Shown: one piece after another, positions 28,469-38,047 of the stretch
Position numbering within the stretch: position 1 is the first letter of the stretch
How the letters are laid out: each line of letters opens with the position of its first letter
NCBI RefSeq assembly: GCF_008386565.1
Contig: NZ_VUKA01000008.1
Span: forward strand, 1-64,000
DNA: 64,000 nucleotides
Reading direction: 5' to 3'
Origin: Teichococcus oryzae
GTDB taxonomy: Bacteria > Pseudomonadota > Alphaproteobacteria > Acetobacterales > Acetobacteraceae
Translations under genes and position numbers: made by a program
The notes under the pieces: generated by a model
Told to the model about the DNA's origin: nothing
The model's database searches: none
The model's input: only the letters and a program-made list of their open reading frames with translations

Positions 28469-29224
28469 TCAGGAAGCTGCCGCGCCCTTGTTCCGGCGGC
28501 CGGGCAGGCCCGGCGGCTTCCTGAGCAGGTCGGGGCGCAGGATAACAATGGCGCTGCGCGTGGTTTCGATCATTCCCTGCGCCGCCATGTCGGCCATTTC
28601 GCGCGACACCGCTTCCCGCCTGGCGCCGATCAGAATGGCCAGCACCTGGTGCGTCAGCGGCGGGCTGATGATCATCATCTCCATCGATCCCTTGCGGGGG
28701 CGGGCGAGGCGGCACAGCGTGAGGGCCAGGCGCTGGCGTATGGGAAGCGTCGCGATTTCCAGCAGGCGCTCCCCGTTTTCCCGCAGCCGCTGCGTCAGAA
28801 GACGCAGGAGGTTGAGGCAAAGCGGCGGCGACGCGAACACCGCATCGAGGAAGGCGGAGCCCGTCACGATGCAGAGCCGGGCGGCGGTTCGCGCCGTGAC
28901 ATTGGCCGAACGCGCTTGCCCGTCGATCGCGGAAAGCTCGCCGAAGCAGCCGCCTTCCTGGATCTCGCCGAACAGGAATTCCTTGCCTTCGGAGGTGCGC
29001 AGCAGAACCTGCACTGCGCCGCCAAGGATGAAGAACACTTCCCCCGACGGATCGCCGAAATCCAGGATCAGCTCGCCGGGCTTCGCGGTGCGCCAGCGCG
29101 CCCCGGCCGCGAGGCGGGCGATGATCCGCGGATCGGCGCCCCGCAACAGGTGGACATCGCGCAGCCCGGCATCGCCATGCCGGGCCTCGCCGTTTCCCGG
29201 TTCTGCCGCGATCCCGCCCGTCAT
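28469..29224 (-). CDS. Crp/Fnr-family transcriptional regulator
   Basis: This is a 251-residue regulator. The cyclic-nucleotide-like beta barrel covers residues 25-145, with GEVFFILGGAVQVLL and GGCFGELSAIDGQARSANVTA; the latter matches the phosphate-binding cassette pattern GELA..D...R. The long helix LRLLTQRLRENGERLLE leads to the HTH with SPPLTHQVLAILIGARREAVSREMADM. No Fnr-type cysteine set is seen. It sits 21 bases after the TPR gene on the same strand and probably shares its transcript. The effector is unknown; the conserved cassette makes cAMP possible. Confidence 0.9.
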   Translation of the reverse strand: MTGGIAAEPGNGEARHGDAGLRDVHLLRGADPRIIARLAAGARWRTAKPGELILDFGDPSGEVFFILGGAVQVLLRTSEGKEFLFGEIQEGGCFGELSAIDGQARSANVTARTAARLCIVTGSAFLDAVFASPPLCLNLLRLLTQRLRENGERLLEIATLPIRQRLALTLCRLARPRKGSMEMMIISPPLTHQVLAILIGARREAVSREMADMAAQGMIETTRSAIVILRPDLLRKPPGLPGRRNKGAAAS

Positions 29225-29245
29225 CAGGAGCCGCGCGGGGCTGGG

Positions 29246-31150
29246 TCAGAGTTGCTCAAGAGGCGGCGCTTCCCCTCCGAACCAGTTCTTCTCCAGCAGG
29301 CCCCGCGCTTCCGCGGCGCCCGCCGCGTCGCCCCGCGCCTCGGCTGCCTTCAGGAGCCCGGCGGCGGCCCAGCCATTGTTGGGCGACCGCTGGGTGGCCG
29401 CGCGGAACGCGGCCTGCGCCTCCTCGGCCCGTCCCGCCGCCAGCAGCGCCGCGCCGAGTGATTGATGCACCGGGTAGTACCAGAAGGGCGGCTCCATATA
29501 GGGCAGGCTGTCCTGGATGCCGGCCGCGGCCGCGAACAGGTCGGCCGCCCTGGCATGGTCGCCCGCCTGCTGCGCCATGCGCGCCTGGATGATGTGCTGC
29601 GCGATGGCGAGAACATCGGGCCCCGGCACCCCGCCTGCGGGAAGGGCCTGGATGTCGGGGGTCGCGATCATTTCCCCGATGGCCTTCGCTTCGGCCTGTG
29701 CTTCCGCGGCATGTCCCTGGCGCGCGAATGCGACCCCGCGCGCATAATGCCAATGCGCCAGCACGTAGGGGAAGTGGCTGCCGGGGCTGGGCAATGCGAG
29801 AACGGCATCGGGCTGCGAGAAGCGCGCATGCGCGACAAAGGGTGCCGCCGCGATGGGCTGCGTCCAGGGCACTTCCCGCTGCGCGCGTTCGGAAACCAGG
29901 GCGGCGAGCTTTCCCGCGGCGGATATGGCGGTGCCGCCATCGCCGCCCATCATGGCCGAGGCCAGGATGAAGTGCACGTTGTGGGCGTAATAGCCTTCAT
30001 TGTAGAGAAGGCTGCTGCCGTCATGCCGCAGCATCGCCTCATCGGCGGCGGCGGCGCGGAGATTGGCATCCAGGCTGTCCCGCCACCGGCCCAGCCGGTA
30101 CCAGATATGGCTCGGCATATGCACCAGATGCCCCGCGCCGGGCATCAGCGCCGCCAGCCGCGCCGCGTGCGAAGCGGCGCGCTCGGGCTTGTCCGAGGCC
30201 TCCACCGCATGGATGTAGAGATGGATCGCGCCGGGATGGTCGGGCTTCGCCGCCAGCGCGCCCAGCTGCCGCGTGCCCAGCACGCCTTCCAGCAGGGCCA
30301 GCATGCGTTCCGTCGCGCCCTTGGGCGATTGCCCGCCATCGGCCCAGTAATCCCATGGGCTCAGATTCATCAAGGCGTCGGCGGTGAGCAGGGCAATGTC
30401 CGGGTCCTCGGGGAAGCGCGCCTGGAGGGCTTCCATCGCATCGGCATAGGCCTGGTCCAGGGCCTTGCGGTCGGCCGACGGATCGGCGGAGTAGCGCCGT
30501 GCCAGGGCATCGATCATGGCCGTGTGGATCGCGCTTCCCCATGGGGACAGGCGTTGCGCTTCCTCCAGCACGATCAGGGCGCGCCGGTTGGCATCGGCAT
30601 CCATCGGATAGTTGATGTGCGGGCCGAGAACCCAGGCCTCGCCCCAGAAGCACATGGCGCAGGACGGGTCCAGCGCCTGCGCCACGCGGAAGGCGCGGGC
30701 CGCTTCCGCATGGTTGAAGGCCCAGCCCAACCGGTAGCCCTGGTCGAAATAGTCCTGCGCCTCCGGGTTCGCCGTGCCGGCGGGATAGGTCAGACGCCCA
30801 AGCGTCGGGAGCAGGGGCGGGCGGGCCTCGCTGCGGGGCGCGGCGGCGCCATGCGGCAGGTCGCGCGCATAGATGCCGATCTCGCTGCGGGCCGGCTGCC
30901 CGGATGGCGGGGCTTGTTGCAGCTGTTGCGATGGCTCGGGCTGCCGTGGCGCCTGGGCGAGGACTGGGCCATGGCCGGCATGCCGTTCCCGCTGTTCCAG
31001 GGCGTGCAGCAGGCGCGCCCGCGGGCTGTCATGGCCCCCTAGCGGGCAGGCCAGCGCATCGCCGGCCAGGAGGCCGGCGCTGGCGGTCGCGGCAAGGAAG
31101 AATGCGCGCGAGGCAGGTCGCCGCATGGAGCGGCAGGATTCCTGTGCCAT
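29246..31150 (-). CDS. secreted TPR-repeat protein
   Basis: This is a 634-residue protein with an Arg-Arg signal (MRRPASRAFFLAATASAGLL) and cleavage near ALA at residue 34. After a Gln/Pro-rich linker (about 55-90) come TPR-like helices starting QDYFDQGYRLGWAFNHAEAA and DPSCAMCFWGEAWVLG. The pattern HLVHMPSHIWYRLGRW in the middle and YYAHNVHFILASAMM are hallmarks of a widespread but uncharacterised family. A CxxC pair (CAMC) is present. It may scaffold a periplasmic complex. It is divergent from the sorbosone dehydrogenase-like gene and upstream of the Crp/Fnr gene. Confidence 0.75.
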   Translation of the reverse strand: MAQESCRSMRRPASRAFFLAATASAGLLAGDALACPLGGHDSPRARLLHALEQRERHAGHGPVLAQAPRQPEPSQQLQQAPPSGQPARSEIGIYARDLPHGAAAPRSEARPPLLPTLGRLTYPAGTANPEAQDYFDQGYRLGWAFNHAEAARAFRVAQALDPSCAMCFWGEAWVLGPHINYPMDADANRRALIVLEEAQRLSPWGSAIHTAMIDALARRYSADPSADRKALDQAYADAMEALQARFPEDPDIALLTADALMNLSPWDYWADGGQSPKGATERMLALLEGVLGTRQLGALAAKPDHPGAIHLYIHAVEASDKPERAASHAARLAALMPGAGHLVHMPSHIWYRLGRWRDSLDANLRAAAADEAMLRHDGSSLLYNEGYYAHNVHFILASAMMGGDGGTAISAAGKLAALVSERAQREVPWTQPIAAAPFVAHARFSQPDAVLALPSPGSHFPYVLAHWHYARGVAFARQGHAAEAQAEAKAIGEMIATPDIQALPAGGVPGPDVLAIAQHIIQARMAQQAGDHARAADLFAAAAGIQDSLPYMEPPFWYYPVHQSLGAALLAAGRAEEAQAAFRAATQRSPNNGWAAAGLLKAAEARGDAAGAAEARGLLEKNWFGGEAPPLEQL

Positions 31151-31550
31151 GAGAATGGACCTTCAGGCTTGCAGCAATTGCACCGCACCCAAGGCTGGCG
31201 CTGGAGGGGGACCGGGTTCAGCGTTGCCCGCAACGTATCGTGCATGTGGCATCCGGTGCTCTCACGGCACCGAAAAGCTGCGCGCGGGGCACTCTCCCCT
31301 GTTGGCCCTTGCAGTGTCGGTCATGGCCTGGGGCACGCGACCCGCGCAGCCTACACGAGCTTCAGGGCGCCTGCCAGGGAAGAATGATCCGGCATCAAAC
31401 CGAAAGCCGTGTGGCGTCCTTCATTCATGGGGAGGGGCGCCCCGCTCCGGCCCGTTCCCCGCAGGTGGCGCCATGGCTGCGTTCCGACATGGCCGATTTC
31501 CAGCCATGGGCGCGTCGGCTAGCGTGCGCGCGTCCAGGAGGAGCAGGGTC
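31151..31550. other. 400-base divergent spacer
   Basis: This region separates the TPR gene from the sorbosone dehydrogenase-like gene and should hold both promoters. The only clear structure is a 14-base palindrome CGTTGC-CC-GCAACG at 31222-31235, about 75 bases upstream of the TPR start, which could be an operator. Open frames across the region do not look like protein. Confidence 0.35.
31537..31543 (+). promoter_or_regulatory. strong Shine-Dalgarno deciding a TTG start
   Basis: GGAGGAG at 31537-31543 is followed after seven bases by TTG 31551, the only candidate start of the sorbosone dehydrogenase-like gene with such a site. Confidence 0.6.
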
Positions 31551-32861
31551 TTGAGCGTGTCAGGTATTTTTGCGCGGATCGTGGCGCTGGTCGGCGCGGC
31601 AACGGTGGTGTCGCGGCGGATGGCCGGGGGCACGCCGGAGCCCGCTTGGGGCAGCGCGCCGGCCATTCCGCCGGCCAAGCCGCAGGGCAGCATTCCCACC
31701 CTGAAGATGCCGACGGCCACGGGATGGAGCGGCGGGCGGAAGCCGGTCGCGGCGCCCGGGCTGAAGGTCAACGCCTTCGCCGCCGGCCTGCAGCATCCCC
31801 GCTGGATCCATGTGCTGCCCAATGGTGACGTGCTGGTCGCCGAGGCCTCCAGCGTGCCCCGGCGCGCCAGGTCGATCTTCGACTATGCCATGGTCAGCAC
31901 CATGAAGCGCGCGGCCGCGATGGGCGTCAGCGCCAACCGGATCACCCTGCTGCGCGACGCCGATGGCGATGGCGTGGCGGAGATCCGGGAGGTGTTCCTG
32001 GAAGGGCTGAACCAGCCCTTCGGCATGGCCCTGGTGGGCGACACCTTCTATGTCGGCAACACGGATGGCGTGGTGGCCTTCCCCTATGAGGAAGGGGCGA
32101 CCCGCATCACCGCGCCGGGGCGGAAGCTGGTGGAGTTCAAGCCGGGCGGGCACTGGACCCGCAGCCTGCTGGTCAGTCCCGACGGGCGGAAGCTTTACGC
32201 GGGTGTCGGCTCCCTCAGCAACATCGGCGATCAGGGGATGGAGGCCGAGGAAGGGCGCGCCGCCATCCATGAGCTGGACCTCGCCACCGGCCGGAGCCGC
32301 ATCTTCGCCGATGGCCTGCGCAACGCCGTGGGCATGGCGTGGGAGCCGCGCAGCGGCGCTCTCTGGACGGTGGTCAATGAGCGGGACGGGCTGGGCGACG
32401 AAACGCCGCCGGACTACCTCACCTCCGTGCGGGATGGCGGCTTCTATGGCTGGCCCTACTGCTACTGGGGGCAGACCGTGGATGACCGGGTGCCGCAGGA
32501 CCCGGCCGCCGTGGCGCGGGCGATCACCCCGGACTACGCGCTGGGCGGGCACACCGCGTCGCTGGGGCTTTGCTGGCTGCCGGCCGGCACGCTGCCCGGC
32601 TTCCCCGAGGGCATGGCCATCGGCCAGCACGGTTCCTGGAACCGCAGCACGCTGAGCGGCTACAAGCTGATCTTCGTGCCTTTCGCCGATGGCCGCCCGG
32701 ACGGGCCGCCGCGCGACATCCTGTCCGGCTTCCTGTCACCGGATGAGCGGGCATCCTATGGGCGTCCGGTGGGCGTGACGCTTGGCCCCGATGGCGCCGT
32801 GCTGATGGCCGACGATGTGGGCGACGTGATCTGGCGTGTCACCGGCGATCGGGCGGCCTGA
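31551..32861 (+). CDS. sorbosone dehydrogenase-family protein
   Basis: This is a beta-propeller protein of the glucose/sorbosone dehydrogenase family, soluble PQQ-linked oxidoreductases of the periplasm. Family features: GLQHPRWIHVLPNGDVLVAE, ITLLRDADGDGVAE with NQPFGMAL, GVGSLSNIGDQGMEAE, NAVGMAWEPRSGALWTVVNE, and PDYLTSVRDGGFYGWPYCY. The start is taken as TTG 31551 because a GGAGGAG site (31537-31543) sits seven bases before it, with a hydrophobic export segment (GIFARIVALVGAATVV) right after; GTG 31557 is also possible. The resulting 436-residue length is normal. Upstream ATGs in the frame have no ribosome site and give non-protein-like sequence. The substrate is unknown. Confidence 0.85.
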   Translation: MSVSGIFARIVALVGAATVVSRRMAGGTPEPAWGSAPAIPPAKPQGSIPTLKMPTATGWSGGRKPVAAPGLKVNAFAAGLQHPRWIHVLPNGDVLVAEASSVPRRARSIFDYAMVSTMKRAAAMGVSANRITLLRDADGDGVAEIREVFLEGLNQPFGMALVGDTFYVGNTDGVVAFPYEEGATRITAPGRKLVEFKPGGHWTRSLLVSPDGRKLYAGVGSLSNIGDQGMEAEEGRAAIHELDLATGRSRIFADGLRNAVGMAWEPRSGALWTVVNERDGLGDETPPDYLTSVRDGGFYGWPYCYWGQTVDDRVPQDPAAVARAITPDYALGGHTASLGLCWLPAGTLPGFPEGMAIGQHGSWNRSTLSGYKLIFVPFADGRPDGPPRDILSGFLSPDERASYGRPVGVTLGPDGAVLMADDVGDVIWRVTGDRAA

Positions 32862-32918
32862 GCGGCGGGGCGGCCTTTGCATCTGTTGCAGGGGCCGGCG
32901 CGATGGCAAGCTCGGCCC

Positions 32919-34388
32919 ATGCATGACGATCTGATCCGCCTGACGGCGACCGAAGCCGTCACCCGCCTGCGCCGCCGCGAGGTGTCGCCGCTCGAGCTCA
33001 TTGATGCGGCGGAAGCGCGCATCGCGGCGGTCGAGCCGGAGGTGAACGCCCTGCCCACCCTTTGCCTCGACCGCGCGCGCGACCATGCGAAGCGGCTGAT
33101 GGCGGGGCAGGGGGAAGAGCTTGCGGACCAGGTCGGATGGCTGGCCGGGCTGCCGGTGACCATCAAGGACCTGACGGATGTGGCCGGCGTCCGCACCACC
33201 TATGGCTCGCCCATCTTCAAGGACCATGTCCCGCAGGAGTCGCACCCGCTGGTGCGGCGCATCGAGGCGCATGGCGGCGTGGTCATCGCCAAGTCCAACA
33301 CGCCGGAATTCGGCGCTGGCGGCTCCACCTTCAACGAGGTGTTCGGCCGCACCCGCAACCCCTGGAACACCGCGCTGACCTGCGGCGGCAGCACGGGCGG
33401 CGGCGCCGTGGCGCTGGCGACCGGCGAGGCCTGGCTGTCCCATGGCAGCGACCATGGCGGCAGCCTGCGCCGGCCCGCCACCTATTGCGGGGTGGTGGGG
33501 CTGCGCCCTTCGCCCGGGCGGGTGACGCGGGGGACGGTGAACAACCTGTTCTCCCCGCTGTCGGTGGAAGGCCCGATGGCGCGGAACGTGCCGGACCTGG
33601 CGCTGTTCCTCGACACCATGGCGGGATGGTGCCCGCTCGACCCGCTGACCTATGACGCGCCGGCCCGCTCCTATGCCGCGGCCGTGGCGGCGGCCGAGGC
33701 CGAGCGCCCGAAGCGCATCGCCTTCACCGCCGATTTCAACGGCCAGCTTCCCGTGGACCGGGAAACCCGCGAACTCTGCGCGGAGGCCGTGCGCGCCTTC
33801 GAGGCGATGGGCTGCGTGGTGGAGGAGTTCGCGCCCGATCTCGGCGAACTGGGCGAGGCCTTCCTGATCCTGCGCAGCCAGTCCTTCGTGGTGGACCGTG
33901 AAGCGCAACTCGCGACGCATCGCGATCTTCTCAAGCCCGACATCATCTGGAACACCGAGCGCGGCCTAGCGGCGACGCCGAGCCAGCTCGCCTGGGCCGA
34001 TCGCGAGCGCGCCGCCTTCTACCGCCGCATGGCCGCGCTGTTCACGCGCTATGACGTCTTCATCACGCCGGGCGCGACCACGCCGGCCTTTGACGTGATG
34101 CTGCGCAACCCGGACAGCATCGCCGGCGTGAAGCTCGAGAACTACATGGCCGGCTCGATGATCAACGCCGCCATTACCCTGGCGGGATGCCCGGCCGTGG
34201 CGGTTCCCTGCGGCTTCGACCAGCATGGCCGCCCTGTCGGGCTGCAGGTGGTGGCGCCGCCCCGGCGGGACGAGGTCGCGCTCCAGGCGGCCGCGCTGTT
34301 CGAGCGGGCAAGCGGCCTCAGCCTGAAGGTGCCGATCGACCCGCGGCCCGGCAGCGTGCCGCCGGCGGAGCCGCCCGCCGCCGCGTGA
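32919..34388 (+). CDS. amidase signature-family amidohydrolase
   Basis: This is a 489-residue amidase. The Ser-cisSer-Lys triad is intact: Lys83 in VTIKDLTDV, cis-Ser158 in CGGSTGGG, and nucleophile Ser182 in DHGGSLRRPA; the 24-residue spacing of the serines matches solved family members. The second family serine of GGSS is Thr159 here. The start is ATG 32919; upstream codons are not family-like. No signal peptide. It is 57 bases after the preceding gene on the same strand and may be cotranscribed. Substrates of the family range from aryl amides to carbamates; none is indicated. Confidence 0.9.
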   Translation: MHDDLIRLTATEAVTRLRRREVSPLELIDAAEARIAAVEPEVNALPTLCLDRARDHAKRLMAGQGEELADQVGWLAGLPVTIKDLTDVAGVRTTYGSPIFKDHVPQESHPLVRRIEAHGGVVIAKSNTPEFGAGGSTFNEVFGRTRNPWNTALTCGGSTGGGAVALATGEAWLSHGSDHGGSLRRPATYCGVVGLRPSPGRVTRGTVNNLFSPLSVEGPMARNVPDLALFLDTMAGWCPLDPLTYDAPARSYAAAVAAAEAERPKRIAFTADFNGQLPVDRETRELCAEAVRAFEAMGCVVEEFAPDLGELGEAFLILRSQSFVVDREAQLATHRDLLKPDIIWNTERGLAATPSQLAWADRERAAFYRRMAALFTRYDVFITPGATTPAFDVMLRNPDSIAGVKLENYMAGSMINAAITLAGCPAVAVPCGFDQHGRPVGLQVVAPPRRDEVALQAAALFERASGLSLKVPIDPRPGSVPPAEPPAAA

Positions 34389-34401
34389 TGCGCCCCATGG
34401 G

Positions 34402-34429
34402 CACGGCCGGCACAGAGTGGCCGGCCGTG
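34402..34429. terminator. hairpin between convergent amidase and chrA
   Basis: CACGGCCGGC (34402-34411) and GCCGGCCGTG (34420-34429) form a perfect 10-base stem over an eight-base loop, 14 bases after the amidase stop and about 40 bases beyond the chrA stop. No T tract. Confidence 0.5.
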
Positions 34430-34469
34430 GCCCTGGCTCCGAAGATCGCAGGAGGCACGCCCCTGGCGG

Positions 34470-35723
34470 TCATCCGGCGCCCGCGAGGGTGGCCACGGCC
34501 GTTCCGGCCAGCATCGTCGATGCCACGACCAGCCAGGCGGGAAGCCGCCACAGCACCAGGGCGCCGAAGGCCAGCAGCACCACGGCGAAGTCGAGGCCCG
34601 ACCGCACCGACGAGGTCCAGATCGGATCGTACAGCGCCGCCAGCAGGATGCCGACCACGGCCGCGTTGACGCCCGCCAGGGCGGCCCGCGCCGCCGGGCG
34701 CCGGCGCAGCGCATCCCAGAAGGGCAGCGCGCCATACATCAGCAGAAGGCCGGGCAGGGACACGCCCAGCAGGGCCAGCAGGCCGCCGGCGATCCCGTTG
34801 GGCCAGAGCGACTGGGCGGCGCCCAGAAACGCCGCGAAGGTGAAAAGCGGGCCGGGAAGGGCCTGCGCCACGCCATAGCCGGCCAGGAAGCCATCGGCGG
34901 AAATCCAGCCGGGCGGCACCATGGCGCGCTCCAGCAAGGGCAGAACAACATGGCCGCCGCCAAACACCAGGGAACCGGCCCGGTAGAAGGCTTCCGCCGT
35001 GGCGACGGCATGGGAGCCGGTCAGCGCGGCCAGCAGCGGCAATCCGGCGAGAAAAACCGGAAACGCGACAAGCGCGGCGGTGGCGGCGGCCCGAGGCACC
35101 CGGACAGGCAGGACGGCATCGCTTTCCGGCCGGTGGCCGGTATCCCGATACAAGGCCAGCCCGATGGCCGCCCCGAACAGGATCACCGCCATCTGCGCCC
35201 AGGCAAAGGGCAGCGCCAGAAGGATTGCGGTGGTCGACAGGGCCAGGGTGGCCCTGGCGCGTTCGGGACACAGGCTGGCCGCCATGCCCCACACCGCCTG
35301 CGCCACCACTGCCACGGCGACAAGCTTCAGGCCATGCACGAGGCCCGAGCCCAGCCCGCCAGTCAGCGCATCCACGCCATAGGCGGCCAGCAGCATGATG
35401 ATGGCCGATGGCAGGGTGAAGCCCAGCCAGGCCGCCAGGCCCCCGGGCAGGCCGCCCTTCAGCACACCCAGCGCGAAGCCGACCTGGCTGCTGGCGGGCC
35501 CCGGAAGAAACTGGCCGAGTGCCACGAGGTCGGCATAGCCCTTCTCGTCGACCCAACGCCGCCGGGCGACGAATTCTTCCCGGAAATAGCCGAGATGCGC
35601 GACCGGCCCGCCGAAGGAGGTGAGCCCGAGGCGCAGGAACACCAGCAGGATCTCCATGAATGCCACCTCGCGCGGGGCATCCGCCGGGTCCGGCGTGGCG
35701 GGGGAAAGCAGGGGTGCTTGCAT
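34470..35723 (-). CDS. chrA: chromate efflux transporter ChrA
   Basis: ChrA exports chromate from the cytoplasm. The 417-residue protein has two CHR domains. The first shows LTSFGGPVAHLGYFREEFV and LGQFLPGPASSQVGFALG near residues 35-85, the second FGGGHVVLPLLERAMV and YGVAQALPGPLFTFAAFLG near 255-300. These PGP-containing helices are the family signature. Ten to twelve membrane spans are visible. The gene lies 130 bases downstream of arsB on the same strand, giving an oxyanion-resistance group. Confidence 0.92.
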   Translation of the reverse strand: MQAPLLSPATPDPADAPREVAFMEILLVFLRLGLTSFGGPVAHLGYFREEFVARRRWVDEKGYADLVALGQFLPGPASSQVGFALGVLKGGLPGGLAAWLGFTLPSAIIMLLAAYGVDALTGGLGSGLVHGLKLVAVAVVAQAVWGMAASLCPERARATLALSTTAILLALPFAWAQMAVILFGAAIGLALYRDTGHRPESDAVLPVRVPRAAATAALVAFPVFLAGLPLLAALTGSHAVATAEAFYRAGSLVFGGGHVVLPLLERAMVPPGWISADGFLAGYGVAQALPGPLFTFAAFLGAAQSLWPNGIAGGLLALLGVSLPGLLLMYGALPFWDALRRRPAARAALAGVNAAVVGILLAALYDPIWTSSVRSGLDFAVVLLAFGALVLWRLPAWLVVASTMLAGTAVATLAGAG

Positions 35724-35853
35724 CGGGATGCTAGGGCCTTGTTCTGTGCGCCGCGGGGGGCGGTCATGCCGTCCGCTTTCCGCGAACCATGGGGCGAACC
35801 ATGGCGCGGACGCGCGAACCGGCCCAGTGACGGTTGCGTTGCCGCCGCCCCTG

Positions 35854-37167
35854 TCACGGCATGGCCACCACCGGCAGCCACAGCACCAGCGCGGCCAGCA
35901 CCACGAGCAGCACGGGCGGGGTGATGACCAGCCCGACCTTCATGTACTGCCCCCAGGTGATGGTGGTGCCCTTGCTGGCCAGGACATGCAGCCAGAGCAG
36001 GGTGGCGAGGCTGCCGATCGGCGTGAATTTGGGACCGAGGTCGCAGCCGATCACGTTGGCATAGATCATGGCTTCGCGGATGGCGGGCGGGATGCCCTGC
36101 GCCTGCTCGATCGCCAGGGCGCCGATCAGCACGCCCGGCAGGTTGTTCATCACCGAGGACAGCAGCGCCGCCCCGAAGCCGGTGCCGATGGTGGCCACCC
36201 AGGGGCCATGGCCGGCGAGCCAGACCAGCGCCTGCTCCAGATGGTCGGTGAGCCCCGCATTCCGCAGGCCATAGACCACGAGATACATGCCGAGCGAGAA
36301 GATGACGATCTGCCAGGGCGCCCCGGCCAGCACCAGGCGGACCGGAACAACCCCGCCCCGGCCGCCCCGGTGCCAGCGCCCGGCGAGCGCCAGCAGGACC
36401 AGCGCCGCGGCGCCCGTCACGGCCGCCACCGGCACGCCGAGGGGCGCCAGGACAAAATAGGCCAGCAACAGGACCGCCAGCAGCGGGAAGGCCGCGCGGA
36501 ACACCAGGTGGTCCCGGATCGCCGCCCGCGGCTCCTCAAGCTGGTGGAGGGAGTAGCCCGCCGGAATCTGGCGGCCGTAATAGGCCCACAGCACGCCCAG
36601 CGTCGCCGCCAGCGCCACCAGGTTCACCGGCACCATCACCGCGGCATAGCGGTTGAAGGTGATGCCGAAGTAGTTGGCCGAGACGATGTTCACCAGGTTG
36701 GAGATGACCAGCGGCAGGCTGGTGGTATCCGCGACGAAGCCCGTGGCGACGATGAAGGCCAGCGTGGCGCCGGCCGGGAAGTCCAGCCGCAGCAGGATGG
36801 CCATGACGATGGGTGTCAGCAGCATGGCCGCGCCGTCATTGGCGAAGAAGGCGGCGATCACCGCGCCCAGCAGAACAACCAGCGGGAACAGCCGCCGCCC
36901 CTTTCCGCCGCCCCATCGCGCCACATGCAGCGCCGCCCACTGGAAGAACCCCGCCTCATCCAGCAGCAGCGAGATGATGATGAGGCCGATGAAGGTGAAG
37001 GTCGCGTCCCAGACGATCCCCCAGACCACCGGCACATCCGCCCAGCCGATGACCCCGCTCAGCAGGGCGAGGGTGGCGCCGCCCATGGCGGACCAGCCGA
37101 TGCCGAAGCCGCGCGGCTGCCAGATGACAAGGATGAGGGTGGCGAGGAAGATGGCCAGGGCCAGCAT
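35854..37167 (-). CDS. arsB: arsenite efflux permease ArsB
   Basis: ArsB exports arsenite. The 437-residue product has about twelve spans, with [39 protein letters not shown] and [16 protein letters not shown] as ArsB signatures, and [20 protein letters not shown] near the C-terminus. ATG 37167 is the first start. arsC and arsR lie 145 bases upstream on the same strand. No arsA ATPase is present, so transport is probably driven by membrane potential. Confidence 0.93.
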   Translation of the reverse strand: MLALAIFLATLILVIWQPRGFGIGWSAMGGATLALLSGVIGWADVPVVWGIVWDATFTFIGLIIISLLLDEAGFFQWAALHVARWGGGKGRRLFPLVVLLGAVIAAFFANDGAAMLLTPIVMAILLRLDFPAGATLAFIVATGFVADTTSLPLVISNLVNIVSANYFGITFNRYAAVMVPVNLVALAATLGVLWAYYGRQIPAGYSLHQLEEPRAAIRDHLVFRAAFPLLAVLLLAYFVLAPLGVPVAAVTGAAALVLLALAGRWHRGGRGGVVPVRLVLAGAPWQIVIFSLGMYLVVYGLRNAGLTDHLEQALVWLAGHGPWVATIGTGFGAALLSSVMNNLPGVLIGALAIEQAQGIPPAIREAMIYANVIGCDLGPKFTPIGSLATLLWLHVLASKGTTITWGQYMKVGLVITPPVLLVVLAALVLWLPVVAMP

Positions 37168-37312
37168 GTCGGCGTGGTCTTTCGGGCGGCGGGCGCGGTG
37201 CGGCTTCGCAGCCAGGGAATGGCGGCGCGGGCGGAGGTGAGGGAATGGAAGGCGGGCTGCGCTCAGGCCGCGTGGTGGCGGCGCCCACCATCGGCTGCCC
37301 CGCCACGCTTCG

Positions 37313-37690
37313 TCATGATGGCTGCTGTTGCGGGGCGGGCAGGATGTCCAGCACCGTCTCGGGCGGCCTGCACAGCCTCGCCCCGAGCGGCGTCACCACG
37401 ATTGGGCGGTTGATGAGGACGGGATGCGCCATCATGGCGTCGAGCAGCTGGTCGTCGCCCAGGGCCGGGTTGTCGAGGCCCAGCTCCGCATAGGGCGTGC
37501 CCTTCTGGCGCAGCAGGCCGCGAGGGCCGATGCCCATGCGCCCAAGGAGGCCGGCGAGTTCCTCCCGCGATGGCGGCGCCTTCAGGTATTCGACGATGCG
37601 TGGCTCGATGCCCGCATCGCGGATCATCGCCAATGTGTTGCGCGACGTGCCGCAGGCCGGATTGTGATAGATCAAGACATCAACCGTCAT
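37313..37690 (-). CDS. arsC: glutaredoxin-type arsenate reductase ArsC
   Basis: ArsC reduces arsenate to arsenite with glutathione and glutaredoxin. The catalytic Cys13 lies in [33 protein letters not shown] in the C-terminal half contains the substrate-binding arginines of the plasmid R773-type enzyme. The 125-residue form ends shortly after DILP, somewhat shorter than the 140-residue homologue, losing only the tail. Its ATG overlaps the arsR stop by ATGA. Confidence 0.95.
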   Translation of the reverse strand: MTVDVLIYHNPACGTSRNTLAMIRDAGIEPRIVEYLKAPPSREELAGLLGRMGIGPRGLLRQKGTPYAELGLDNPALGDDQLLDAMMAHPVLINRPIVVTPLGARLCRPPETVLDILPAPQQQPS

Positions 37691-38040
37691 TGGACAGCCT
37701 TTCCGGTCGGGCGGCAGGGCGTAGGGGCGGCGATCGGACGCGCGCAAGGGTCGGCATGCCCGTCGCGGCCTTCCTTGGCGGGAAACAGCATCATTCCGCG
37801 CAGGCGGTCCAGGTCGGCCCGATAAAGGACGGAATGGTCCAGCCGCGCCGGGCGCAGCAGCCCGGCGCGGCTGGGTGCGGCCAGATGCGTGGAAAGGGTG
37901 TTCTGGGGCATATCGAGCCGGCGGGCGATTTTTCCGGCGGGCAGGCCATCCGCTCCGTGCCGCGCCAGCAGGCGGAAGGTTTCCGGACGCGTTGCCTGCG
38001 ACACGGCGCCAAAGCAGGCCAGGGCGGCGTCCTTTTCCAT
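37687..38040 (-). CDS. arsR: ArsR-family metalloregulator
   Basis: This is a 117-residue winged-helix repressor. The HTH reads LPAGKIARRLDMPQNTLSTHL, residues 33-53. The classical CxC arsenite site in the recognition helix is missing. Cysteines present are Cys9, Cys99 and Cys109, so an As(III) site would have to be built in the C-terminal tail, as in some other ArsR types. It is translationally coupled to arsC. An inverted repeat overlapping its leader may be its operator. Confidence 0.88.
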   Translation of the reverse strand: MEKDAALACFGAVSQATRPETFRLLARHGADGLPAGKIARRLDMPQNTLSTHLAAPSRAGLLRPARLDHSVLYRADLDRLRGMMLFPAKEGRDGHADPCARPIAAPTPCRPTGKAVQ

Positions 38041-38047
38041 GGATCGA

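Noticed and set aside
30873-31550. N-terminal extension of the sorbosone dehydrogenase-like frame
   Set aside because: Runs opposite the TPR gene and through the spacer, no ribosome site, Arg/Ser/Pro-rich sequence; the TTG with GGAGGAG is preferred.
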